64,000 nt of DNA from Multivorans sp965232105 (lineage in GTDB: Bacteria > Acidobacteriota > Thermoanaerobaculia > Multivoradales > Multivoraceae): the NCBI GenBank assembly GCA_965232105.1, contig OZ246956.1, positions 1,116,001 to 1,180,000 of the forward strand. The letters are read 5' to 3'. The notes under the pieces were generated by a model. That model was not told where the DNA came from. It saw only the letters and a program-made list of their open reading frames with translations, and ran no database searches. Both the position numbers and the translations under genes were made by a program. Positions 18,807-26,132 of this stretch are shown one piece after another; the first letter of the stretch is position 1; each line of letters begins with the position of its first letter.

Positions 18807-19618
18807 AGACTCCCTTGGAACAGGTCCCTTCGACGGGAGATCGAATCGACTTCAGGGGCCGGACCGCCGTCGTAACCGGAGGTGGAGCGAGAGGCGACGG
18901 GATCGGCAACGGCCGAGCCGCGGCGATCCTCCTGGCCCGCGCCGGCGCCCACGTCGTCGTGGTGGACCTCAATGAGGCAGCCGGCCGCGGCACCGTCGAG
19001 ATGATCGAGAACGAAGGCGGGACCGCTCGACTCTTCGTCGGCGACGTGACGCGCGAGGAGGACTGCTCTGCCCTGGCGGCCTTCGCGCGGGAAGGCTCCG
19101 CGTTGCCCACAGTGCTGATCAACAACGTCGGCATCGGAGCACCCGGCACCGTCCTCGACACCGAGCCGGAGTTCTGGGACCGGGTGATGAAGGTCAACGT
19201 CGCATCGATGTACCTGGTGTCCCGGGCCCTGATTCCGTCGATGGAGGAGGCCGGCGGCGGCTCGATCGTCAACATCAGCTCGATCTCCGCGATCCGTCCC
19301 AAGGGCCTCACGCCCTACTCGACGTCGAAGGGCGCGGTCATCTCGCTCACCCGGGCGTTGGCCGTCGACCACGCCGGGGACGGGATCCGCGTCAACGCCG
19401 TGCTCCCGGGCCCGGTCTGGACGCCGATGGTCCAGCGCCCGACGATGACGCCCGAGATCCGCGAGCGGCGCAAGAACGCCTCGGCGCTGCGGATCGAGGG
19501 CACCGGCTGGGACGTCGGTCGTGCGGTCGTCTTCCTGGCTTCCGAACACGCGCGCTACATAACCGGCCAGGCGCTCGTCGTCGACGGCGGCGTGACGGTA
19601 CTCTCTCCCGTCCGTTGA
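18803..19618 (+). CDS. SDR-family oxidoreductase
   Basis: The 271-residue classical SDR carries the glycine motif TGGGARGDGIG (25-35), NNVG (107-110), catalytic Ser159/160, Tyr172 and Lys176 in the YSTSK context, and the C-terminal ITGQALVVDGGVTVLSP. The gene starts inside the stop codon of CMD copy 1 and precedes CMD copy 2, so CMD-SDR-CMD is one operon. The combination suggests degradation of a cyclic ketone/lactone or aromatic intermediate, but the substrate is not identifiable. Its last 65 bases are duplicated at 23143-23208. Confidence 0.87.
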   Translation: MKTPLEQVPSTGDRIDFRGRTAVVTGGGARGDGIGNGRAAAILLARAGAHVVVVDLNEAAGRGTVEMIENEGGTARLFVGDVTREEDCSALAAFAREGSALPTVLINNVGIGAPGTVLDTEPEFWDRVMKVNVASMYLVSRALIPSMEEAGGGSIVNISSISAIRPKGLTPYSTSKGAVISLTRALAVDHAGDGIRVNAVLPGPVWTPMVQRPTMTPEIRERRKNASALRIEGTGWDVGRAVVFLASEHARYITGQALVVDGGVTVLSPVR

Positions 19619-19710
19619 CGGTGCCGGCGACCCCGACCCCCGCCGATGAACTGACCCCCGCCGACGACCTGAACCCGACTGGCGACCCTGACCCGCAGGA
19701 GAGGACCGCG

Positions 19711-20370
19711 ATGGCACGACTTCCGTACCTGGACGTGGACGATTTGGCCCCCGAAGACCGGGAGCTGCTCGACCGGCCGATCAACCTCGCGCGAATGCTG
19801 GCGCACAGCCCCGGTGGCACGCGTGCCTTCCGCCACACGGGCGGCTGGATCCGCAACACGTCCCGCTTCGATTCGCGACTCCGCGAGATGGCCATCCTGC
19901 GCATCGGCGTCATCACCCGCACCGACTACGAGTACAGCCACCACATCGAACTCGGCCGCCAGTTCGGACTGTCCAACGACGACATCCGCGCCGTCATCGT
20001 GGGACCCGACGCGGAGTCGCTCCCGGAGCTCGAACGGCTCATCCTCGCCGCCGCCGACGAGGTGACCGATGGCCTCAGCATCAGCACCGAGACCTTCGAC
20101 GCCCTACGCCGTCACCTCGATTCCGAACTCCTCGTCGAACTGACGATCATCGTCTCCTACTACAACGCCGTCGTCCGCGTCCTCAACTCGCTGGAGGTCG
20201 ACGTCGAGCCCGGCTACGAGCGCTACATGGAGGAGTTCCCGCTGCCGCAAGGGAGAAAGGACGCTACGCGAAAGGCGACATCGCACTTGGGTGAGTTCGT
20301 CGAGGGTGAACGCGGCCCTCGATCCCCGGCGCAAGGGCCGCGATGGCACCGAACAGCTCCGGGTGCCTGA
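19711..20370 (+). CDS. CMD-family protein with replaced C-terminus
   Basis: This is a paralogue of the CMD protein at 18264, sharing MARLPYLDVDDLAPEDR and the EYEYSHH active-site segment. AGGAGAGGACC stands upstream of the ATG. The homologous region ends at EEFPLPQG around base 20250. The reading frame then runs on for about 35 residues into DNA that is the 3' part of a decayed esterase gene on the opposite strand, so the native stop has been lost by rearrangement (the copy at 25.4 kb stops right after EFPLP). The fold should be intact; the tail is non-native. Confidence 0.8.
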   Translation: MARLPYLDVDDLAPEDRELLDRPINLARMLAHSPGGTRAFRHTGGWIRNTSRFDSRLREMAILRIGVITRTDYEYSHHIELGRQFGLSNDDIRAVIVGPDAESLPELERLILAAADEVTDGLSISTETFDALRRHLDSELLVELTIIVSYYNAVVRVLNSLEVDVEPGYERYMEEFPLPQGRKDATRKATSHLGEFVEGERGPRSPAQGPRWHRTAPGA

Positions 20371-20590
20371 GGCCGAGCCGCAAGGTGATTGCGCCGCCCG
20401 CGGAGAGCCCCGTGGCGTAGAAGGCGGGTCCGTCCCGCCGGAGGCGGAAGTTCTTGTGCAGTGGTCGAGGAAGGGGCCGACAGACGCCTGCCCCCACGGC
20501 CGCCTCGTGCCGTGAGCCCCCAAGTAGAGTGAGAAGCCGACCGTCGGCGTCACCACAAGCGTCTTGGGCAACTGGAAAGGAGGTCGCATC
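20315..20590 (-). pseudogene. decayed esterase (PF00756-like), frameshifted and truncated
   Basis: On the minus strand, LVVTPTVGFSLYLGAHG and SVGPFLDH lie in one frame. KNFRLRRDGPAFYATGLSAG followed by GAITLRLGLRHPELFGAIAA continues in another, with the switch near 20455. Together they make the middle of an Esterase-D/tributyrin-esterase-like alpha/beta hydrolase, including the GLSAGG nucleophile motif. Both ends are missing: the 3' side runs into the CMD gene and the 5' side into an unrelated signal-peptide ORF. This is a remnant at a rearrangement junction. Confidence 0.7.
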
Positions 20591-20713
20591 GTGATCAGAC
20601 CGAAGCTGTCAATCCCTGTCGCGCTGGTCGCAGCCCTGCTGCTGCTCGGCGCACCGGTGGCGGGGCGAGGAGCATGGAGCAAGAGGCTGCGGCGGATGGG
20701 GCTCGTTCGGTGA
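20591..20713 (+). pseudogene. truncated secreted-protein start
   Basis: A strong AAAGGAGGT stands before a GTG that opens VIRPKLSIPVALVAALLLLGA, a good signal peptide. The frame stops after 40 codons. It looks like the 5' end of an exported protein cut off at a rearrangement point; the following small ORF overlaps it in another frame. Confidence 0.45.
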
Positions 20714-20856
20714 TTTCGCAAATCAACCACGACAGCAACGGAAAGGTCGCGGCGATCGTGCACTACTACGTCCGCGAGTCCGTCCACCAGATCTGCGCGG
20801 CGATGGACGACTGCGGCGATGCCGTCCGGCAGGCCCAAGAGGAGGGCGAGCGATGA
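20674..20856 (+). CDS. small protein of unknown function
   Basis: The 60-codon ORF encodes a mixed-charge peptide with VISQINHDSNGKVAAIVHYY and a Cys pair in HQICAAMDDCG. A GTG at 20710 is an alternative start at the VISQIN segment. Its stop overlaps the ATG of the next ORF (ATGA), which supports real translation. I do not recognise a family. The base composition is less G+C-rich than the flanking metabolic genes, suggesting acquired DNA. Confidence 0.4.
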   Translation: MEQEAAADGARSVISQINHDSNGKVAAIVHYYVRESVHQICAAMDDCGDAVRQAQEEGER

Positions 20857-21119
20857 GCAAGAAGCGAAACCACCGCGACAAGCGTCCCGTTGCCGTAGCC
20901 ACTGACACGCCGGGCGTGCTGGAGTTCGTCGACGGGAGGAGTGTTGGTCGGCGCAACACCATCCGCGGAATCGAGTTGACTGGGCCTGTCAGAGAGGACG
21001 GAACCGCTTCCGTGAAGTTGACGTATCCCGTAGTCACCGACAGCCAAGGCTATGTTGGCGACCGCAACCTCCGGCATCAACAGGACCGCAAGCGCCACCA
21101 CCGAAAGGAGACCCCCTGA
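20853..21119 (+). CDS. small basic protein of unknown function
   Basis: The 88-residue, strongly basic product starts at an ATG overlapping the previous stop codon, with GAGGGCGAG upstream. The core, GVLEFVDGRSVGRRNTIRGI followed by ELTGP and SVKLTYPVVTDSQGYVGDRN, looks like a short beta-rich domain; both ends are rich in Lys, Arg and His. No family is recognised. It and its neighbours form a run of very small overlapping ORFs like that in mobile or phage-derived DNA. Confidence 0.4.
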   Translation: MSKKRNHRDKRPVAVATDTPGVLEFVDGRSVGRRNTIRGIELTGPVREDGTASVKLTYPVVTDSQGYVGDRNLRHQQDRKRHHRKETP

Positions 21120-21301
21120 AGCCCCTGATCTCAGCCTTGCAGCTTTCTCGCTGCCCCGGCTGCAATCCCGGCACTGTGCTCCGGTGCCGGACCGACCAAG
21201 TCTCGTTCGTGGCCGAGTCCGGGTCTGTGTCAGGTTCCGCCGTCGCCGCTGATGCCCAGCTCGATGTAGCTCGGCAACCGGGTAGGGAGGACGGCGGCTA
21301 A
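21116..21301 (+). CDS. possible small Cys-containing ORF with CTG start
   Basis: A frame opening at CTG in the CTGA overlap with the previous stop, 7 bases after AAAGGAG, stays open for 61 codons and contains SRCPGCNPGTVLRCRTDQV, a CxxC plus one Cys that resembles half of a zinc finger. CTG starts are rare, and no other start gives this ORF, so it may not be translated. Confidence 0.2.
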   Translation: MKPLISALQLSRCPGCNPGTVLRCRTDQVSFVAESGSVSGSAVAADAQLDVARQPGREDGG

Positions 21302-21346
21302 TACTGACTCAGCGGACCGTTCGGTGGCCCGCGTTTCCTTCACTTG

Positions 21347-21390
21347 TTGACAAACGTCCATCATTGTGTCTACGGTAATGTCTATCGGCG
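21347..21390 (+). promoter_or_regulatory. promoter and operator candidate of the Xre/RES pair
   Basis: TTGACA at 21347-21352 and TACGGT at 21371-21376 (18-base spacer) form a good promoter. The hexamer TGTCTA occurs at 21367-21372 and again at 21379-21384, both followed by a CGG-containing tetramer, a 12-base-period direct repeat over the -10 region. This is a plausible operator for the Xre-type antitoxin. Confidence 0.45.
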
Positions 21391-21487
21391 TCGCCACCCG
21401 TGACGCGGGAAGCGCCGGAGTCACGGACCCGGATCACTTGGCGGTCAGGTGCTGGCGGGCAGCGAGAGGGTTGTCGGAGGAAACATG

Positions 21488-21847
21488 ATGTCGGGCGCGG
21501 TCGCGGAAAAAAGCGTGGTGGTCGAGAAGCTGGAGTTGCTGAGGACGAGGGCGGCGATACGCTCGGTTGACGTGGCAAACATGCTGGGCACGACTCCAAG
21601 GACGGTGTCCCGGTGGAACCAGGGGCACGCGAACCCCAGGCCAGGCAAGGAGATCCTGCTGGCGGACCTGGAGTACATCGTGGAACGTCTGGCGGAGTTC
21701 TACTCGGACCCGAGGACCGCGCGCGCATGGTTGTATTCCAGGCACAGGTACTTCGATGGCGTTCGACCGGCGGACTTGGTCCGGGAGGGGCGGGCCCAGG
21801 AAGTTCTGGAGGCGATCCACGCGATGGCCGACCCCGGCCACACCTGA
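21488..21847 (+). CDS. Xre/MbcA/ParS-type antitoxin (DUF2384)
   Basis: The 119-residue protein follows GGAGG by 7 bases (ATG 21488; ATG 21485 is also possible). VDVANMLGTTPRTVSRWNQG is an Xre-type HTH, and the C-terminal part with the ARAWLYSRHRYFDGVRPADL segment is the MbcA/ParS toxin-binding domain (DUF2384), whose WL...N/D-G-P/R-A-DL pattern is well known. In such systems it inhibits the RES toxin encoded next and autoregulates. Confidence 0.88.
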   Translation: MSGAVAEKSVVVEKLELLRTRAAIRSVDVANMLGTTPRTVSRWNQGHANPRPGKEILLADLEYIVERLAEFYSDPRTARAWLYSRHRYFDGVRPADLVREGRAQEVLEAIHAMADPGHT

Positions 21848-21923
21848 GGGCTGTTTGGCTGGATGACGAGCGCGATGCGTCGAGACGGTCGTAGGGAAGG
21901 ACGCGCCAGGTTGAGTAACGAAC

Positions 21924-22445
21924 GTGACGCAGCACGATCCCGACTTGCTGGAACGACTGGAGGCTCTGGACAGAGGCGCATTCGAGGGAGTCGCGTACAG
22001 GGTCGTCTGGTGGGACCGTAGCGCCGTTCAGGGGAGCAGCGGCAGCGGGGGGCGCTGGAACGATCCGGCGAGGCGGTTCGAGATACTCAACACGTCCCTC
22101 GAACGCGACGGTGCGGCGGCTGAGTTCGAAGCGTTCTGGTCGTTGTTCGAGCAACGGCCGGATAGACGGGCCTCGAGCTGGAAGTTGAAGCTCCGCCTGA
22201 AGCGCGTCGTGGAACTCGGCTTCGAGGAGTTGGAACGGCTCGGGGTCGGAAGAGCGGACTTCGGCGGCCGCGAGTATTCGCGAACCCAGGAGATTGCCGA
22301 GGCTCTCAACCGTCTGGCGTGCGATGGGCTGATCGTTCCGTCCGCGCGCTACGAAGGGAAAAACCTGATCGTGTTCACGGAAAACGTCGACAAGGACTCC
22401 GTGGTAGAGGCTGTTGAGTCGGTCGAGTTCTCGTGGCGGGACTGA
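21924..22445 (+). CDS. RES-domain toxin (NAD+ phosphorylase family)
   Basis: The 173-residue protein follows the DUF2384 antitoxin by 76 bases and starts with GTG. VAYRVVW carries the conserved Arg26, GRWN the glycine-Arg-Trp motif, LERDGAAAEFEAFW the conserved Glu, and PSARYEGKNLIVF the Ser-containing strand: the R-E-S residues of the family are present. Known RES toxins (MbcT-like) degrade NAD+ by phosphorolysis, causing growth arrest. The spacing from the antitoxin is longer than usual, and no strong ribosome-binding site is visible. Confidence 0.85.
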   Translation: MTQHDPDLLERLEALDRGAFEGVAYRVVWWDRSAVQGSSGSGGRWNDPARRFEILNTSLERDGAAAEFEAFWSLFEQRPDRRASSWKLKLRLKRVVELGFEELERLGVGRADFGGREYSRTQEIAEALNRLACDGLIVPSARYEGKNLIVFTENVDKDSVVEAVESVEFSWRD

Positions 22446-22553
22446 ACTCCGCGCGCGCACGGCTTTGGGGATGGAACGGGTGTCGTGCAGACTTCGACAC
22501 CGCCTCCGGAGCGATGTAGAAGGTCTGCATAACTCTGCATTTCGGTCCCGCGG

Positions 22554-23142
22554 TCAGTCACCCGATGGCGTCTCGGGCGCCGTCAACCCCGTCTGCGTCA
22601 ACAGGAATGTCGCCTCCGCGGCGGCGAACTCGATCCGTTCCGACATCGGCAGACCCCGGCTCGCGGCATGGCCCGCGTACGGGTGGTAGCGCATGATCAC
22701 CGGCAGGCCCGAGGACGTCGCCGCCTGCAACCGGGCCGCCACCTTGCGGGCCTGAAGCGGCGGCACGCGGGTGTCCCGGTCACCCTGGGTCAGCATGATG
22801 GCGGGGTAGGCGACACCGTCGCGGATCGCTTGGTACGGCGAGAAGCCGCGCAGGGACTCGAACTGGTCGGGGATCTCGCCGTCGCCGTACTCGAGCAGGG
22901 CGGGCATGTTGTTCGCCTCGGTGAAGGTGTAGAAGCGGATCAGGTCGAGTTCGGGGAAGCCGCAGAGGACCGCGCGGTAGAGGTCGGGCCGCTGGGTCAG
23001 GGAGGCGCCCACCAGCAGGCCGCCGTTGCTGGCGCCGTGGATCGCCAGGCGATCCGGGTCGCTGTAGCCCTCCGCGATCAGCCATTCGCCGGCCGAGATG
23101 AAGTCGTCGAAGACGGTCTGCTTGTTGTGGAGCATCCCGGCC
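22554..23142 (-). pseudogene. duplicated 3' fragment of the S9 peptidase gene
   Basis: About 193 residues from MLHNKQTVFDDF to the stop nearly repeat the C-terminal catalytic domain of the S9 peptidase encoded at 38678-40828, with four substitutions over the first 181 residues and a different last ten. The catalytic Ser (GASNGGLL), Asp (GDRDTRVP) and His (AGHAASRG) are retained, but the propeller domain and signal peptide are missing. The 5' side breaks off at a GGCC junction to an SDR fragment. It is one of the two direct repeats flanking the accessory region. Confidence 0.9.
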
Positions 23143-23208
23143 CGCTACATCACCGGCCAGGCGCTCGTCGTCGACGGCGGCGTGACGGTACTCTCTCCCG
23201 TCCGTTGA
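23143..23208 (+). pseudogene. SDR gene tail fragment
   Basis: These 66 bases repeat the end of the SDR gene at 18803-19618 (YITGQALVVDGGVTVLSP to the stop) and are followed by the same leader as before CMD copy 2. The rest of the SDR is absent; the fragment joins directly to the S9 peptidase fragment. It marks the left end of a second SDR-CMD copy. Confidence 0.85.
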
Positions 23209-23587
23209 CGGAGCCGGCGAACCTGACCCGCGCCAACGACCTGAACCCCACTGGCGACCCTGACCCGCAGGAGAGGACCGCGATGGCCCGACTTCCGTAC
23301 TTGGACGTGGACGATCTGGCCCCCGAAGACCGGGAGCTGCTCGACCGGCCGATCAACCTCGCGCGGATGCTTGCGCACAGCCCCGGTGGCACGCGCGCCT
23401 TGCGCCACACGGGCGGCTGGATCCGCAACAAGTCCCGCTTCGATTCGCGGCTCCGCGAGATGGCCATCCTGCGCATCGGCGTCATCACGCGCACCGACTA
23501 CGAGTACAGCCACCCTCTCCGCCAACGTAGGTGACACAGCGGGCATCCCGTTGAATAGTGGAGGGCACACGTTGGCAAGGAGGATCA

Positions 23588-24072
23588 ATGTCAAGACGAG
23601 AGCAGAGGTTTGGCGGCGGCTCGGGGCTCCCGGCCGCGGGGGTTGAGGAGCGTAGCGACGAGGCCCCCGGGGCCGGCGCGGCGTCCGCGGGGGGCGTTCC
23701 CGACCTGGAGGTTGTGGCGAAGCCGACCCGACGGCAGTTCACGGCGGAGTACCGGCTTCGGATTCTGGAGGAGGCGGACCGGTGCACGGACCGCGGCGAA
23801 GTGGGCCGGCTGCTTCGGCGAGAGGGACTGTACAGTCCCATCTGGCCAACTGGCGCAAGGCGCGGCGAGAGGGCGCGCTTTCCGGTCTGCGACCGAAGCA
23901 GCGGGGCCGCAAGCCTGTCGAGGCCAACCCGTTGACGCCGAAGGTGAAGCGGCTGGAGGCGAAGGTGAAGCGGCTGGAGAAGGAGCTCGCCACCGCCCAC
24001 ACGATCCTGGACGTCCAGGGAAAAGTTGCAGGGCTGCTGGGATTCAGCCTCGAAGACGGGAAGGACTGCTGA
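23588..24072 (+). pseudogene. IS3-type OrfA, frameshifted
   Basis: The N-terminal part, RRQFTAEYRLRILEEADRCT followed by RGEVGRLLRREGLYS, is the HTH of IS3-family OrfA. Homology continues one frame over at SHLANWRKARREGALSGL and includes the leucine-zipper-like KVKRLEAKVKRLEKELA. The switch lies near base 23836 and needs one missing base (YSSHLANWR would be the native text). The stop overlaps the OrfB ATG (TGATG). The element may therefore be unable to move on its own unless the shift is a sequencing error. Confidence 0.8.
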
Positions 24073-25070
24073 TGGCGGCAAGGTCCCTGGCCCGGCAGGT
24101 CGGCATCGCGCCGGCGTGCCGGGCGCTGGGCGTGTCGCGATCGACCTTCTATCGTCGTGCGAGGCCCGCTCCCGGGCGACGGCAGCCCCGCCCCACGCCT
24201 GCCCGGGCACTGAGCCAGATCGAGCGGAAACGGGTCGAGGCCACGCTTGCGTCGCCGCGTTTCGTCGATCGTTCGCCGGGGGAAGTGGTGGCCACCCTGC
24301 TCGACGAGGGCCGCTACCTGTGCTCGGAGCGCACGATGTACCGCATCCTCGAAGCGAACCACCCCGTGAGGGACCGCCGCAATCAGCGCGTCCATCCGTC
24401 GTACGCCAAGCCGGAGTTGGTCGCCACGGCGCCCAACCAGGTCTGGTCGTGGGACATCACCAGACTGCTCGGACCGCAGACCTGGACCTACTACTACCTC
24501 TACGTCCTGCTTGACCTCTTCAGCCGCTACGCCGTCGGCTGGATGGTCGCCGACCGCGAGAACTCCGCGCTCGCCCAGAGGCTCATCGAGGAGACCTGCC
24601 TCAAGCACGGCGTCAAGCCCGATGTCCTGACCCTGCATTCCGATCGAGGCGCTCCCATGACCAGCCAGGGTACTGCCCAACTGCTCGCCCGCCTCGGCGT
24701 GAACCGGTCCCTGGGCCGCCCGCGGGTCAGCGACGACAACCCCTACTCCGAAGCACACTTCAAGACCCTCAAGTACCACCCCGACTTCCCGAGCCGCTTC
24801 AACTGCCAGGACGCCGCGACCGACTACTGCAGGTCCTTCTTCCCCTGGTACAACACCCAACATCGCCATGCCGGCATCGCCATGCTGACCCCCGAGACCG
24901 TCCACTACGGCCGGGTGCAAGCCGTGATCGAGCAGCGCCAACGCACCCTGAGCGCCGCGTGGAAGAGCTCCCCCGAACGATTCGTCGGCGGCCAACCGAT
25001 GCACACCCCACTGCCCCAGGCCGTCTGGATCAACAAACCCGGCGGCGGGACAGCAGAGAAGGCTCACTAA
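24072..25070 (+). CDS. IS3-family transposase OrfB (DDE integrase core)
   Basis: The 332-residue integrase-type transposase begins with a helix-turn-helix segment (GVSRSTFYRRARP), an HTH_21-like region (RTMYRILEANHPVRDRR) and the rve catalytic core: Asp in WSWDITRL, Asp in LHSDRGAPM and Glu in DNPYSEAHFKTLKY. That is the full DDE triad. The length is typical for IS3-family OrfB. It overlaps the end of OrfA by 1 base, consistent with coupled translation rather than the classical -1 frameshift fusion. Confidence 0.92.
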   Translation: MAARSLARQVGIAPACRALGVSRSTFYRRARPAPGRRQPRPTPARALSQIERKRVEATLASPRFVDRSPGEVVATLLDEGRYLCSERTMYRILEANHPVRDRRNQRVHPSYAKPELVATAPNQVWSWDITRLLGPQTWTYYYLYVLLDLFSRYAVGWMVADRENSALAQRLIEETCLKHGVKPDVLTLHSDRGAPMTSQGTAQLLARLGVNRSLGRPRVSDDNPYSEAHFKTLKYHPDFPSRFNCQDAATDYCRSFFPWYNTQHRHAGIAMLTPETVHYGRVQAVIEQRQRTLSAAWKSSPERFVGGQPMHTPLPQAVWINKPGGGTAEKAH

Positions 25071-25407
25071 ATCCTGAACCCCGCTGTGCCAAAGTCGTTG
25101 ACAGGTTCCGCCACATCGAACTCGGACGTCAGTTCGGACTGTCCGAGGACGACATCCGGAACGTCATCACCGAACTCGAGCGGCTCATCCTCACCGCCGC
25201 CGACCAAGTGACCGACGGCCTCAGCATCAGCACCGAGACGCTCGACGCTCTACGCAGTCACCTGGACTCCGAACTCCTCGTCGAACTGACGATCATCGTC
25301 TCCTACTACAACGCCGTCGTCCGCGTCCTTAGGTCGCTGGAGCTCTACGTCGAGCCCGGCTACGAGAGGTACATGAAGGAGTTCCCCCTGCCGTAGCCCC
25401 CGCAGTC

Positions 25408-25435
25408 CACTGGGTTCGCCGGCCCTCTGGCCGGC
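25408..25435. repeat. dispersed palindromic repeat (copy A)
   Basis: CACTGGGTTCGCCGGCC followed by CTCTGGCCGGC is a hairpin of the same kind as copies at 47268, 47322, 49178 and, inverted, 61011. The stem is GCCGGCC/GGCCGGC. The rest of the 238-base gap 25397-25634 holds no gene, only a second short hairpin at 25595-25612. Confidence 0.6.
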
Positions 25436-25634
25436 TCTTAGATCGGTTGGTGCAGCGCCGTCGTGTCAACAGTGGCGGTTGTTGACGCATCGCCCCCGGG
25501 CCACGGAGAGTCAGAGTTGGGCTCCTCGCGGCCAGGCCGGTTGTAGCGGCTCCGCACCTCCGCTCTGCGGACTGTCCGTCTGCCTTGACTACTTGCCGGC
25601 CTTGGACCGGCGAGAGGCTAGGTCGCCGGCGGCA

Positions 25635-26132
25635 CTAGGGACTCGCGCGATCATTGGACTGCGGCCTCTCGACACGGAACTCCTCGGCCGACTCCCGAAG
25701 CCGCTCCTCGACCTTCTGCTCGATCAAACGGAGCTGGTGACGGGCAATTGAAATGGGCACTCCGAAAGAAGCTGCGAATACGCCGGCGGCGAAACACAGC
25801 ACGAGGCGGCCGAACAGAGGGCTGTCCCAGAGGGCAGCCAGCACCAAGAGGCCGACTGCGGCGACATAGGCGTAGAACAACACTAGGTACCGCAACGCGA
25901 AGTCCCTGAGCTCCTCCGCATGAAGCTTGGCGATCTTCCAGTCGCCGGGATAGAGAGGATTCGCGGCCAGACTGGAGAGTTGGAGGCTCACAACGCCGAA
26001 CAGGATCGTGAAGGGTGTCACCAGAATGCGAGCGTGGTCGGCGGTCGCCCTCGCGCAGGTCAACCAAGTCACGGCTGCAGCTGCGAGGCCTAACCCAAGC
26101 CACGCCACCCGAGCGGTGGAGACTCTCCACAT
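25635..26132 (-). CDS. four-helix membrane protein of unknown function
   Basis: The 165-residue protein has four predicted membrane helices (VAWLGLGLAAAAVTWLTC, a second beginning RILVTPFTILFGVV, a third around YLVLFYAYVAAVGLLVL, a fourth around LVLCFAAGVFAASFGV) and a charged C-terminal helix LRLIEQKVEERLRESAEEF. Its ATG overlaps the stop codon of the 306-residue gene upstream (ATGA), so the two are translationally coupled. A small membrane protein with a soluble partner beside R-M genes fits a two-gene abortive-infection design, but no known family is recognised. Confidence 0.6.
   Translation of the reverse strand: MWRVSTARVAWLGLGLAAAAVTWLTCARATADHARILVTPFTILFGVVSLQLSSLAANPLYPGDWKIAKLHAEELRDFALRYLVLFYAYVAAVGLLVLAALWDSPLFGRLVLCFAAGVFAASFGVPISIARHQLRLIEQKVEERLRESAEEFRVERPQSNDRASP

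Larger units (their letters stand above)
23532..25091 (+). mobile_element. IS3-family-like insertion sequence in the CMD gene
   Basis: About 1.56 kb carry an OrfA/OrfB transposase pair. Imperfect terminal inverted repeats are TGACACAGCGGG at 23532-23543 and CCCGCTGTGCCA at 25080-25091 (one mismatch over 12). CMD sequence stops at 23519 and resumes near 25110, so about 12-19 bases on each side belong neither to CMD nor to the repeats as defined; the real ends may lie slightly further out. No clear target duplication is visible beyond about two bases. Confidence 0.75.
23283..25396 (+). pseudogene. third CMD gene, split by an IS3-like element
   Basis: The 5' part (23283-23519) is almost the same as the CMD gene at 19711 up to the active-site segment EYEYSH. 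The 3' part resumes at about 25110 with HIELGRQFGLSEDDIR and ends at EFPLP and a TAG at 25396. Between them lies the insertion element. The 3' part also lacks about ten codons after DDIRNVI compared with the paralogue. The split plus this deletion means it cannot make a functional protein. The TAG after EFPLP shows what the native C-terminus looked like. Confidence 0.88.
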
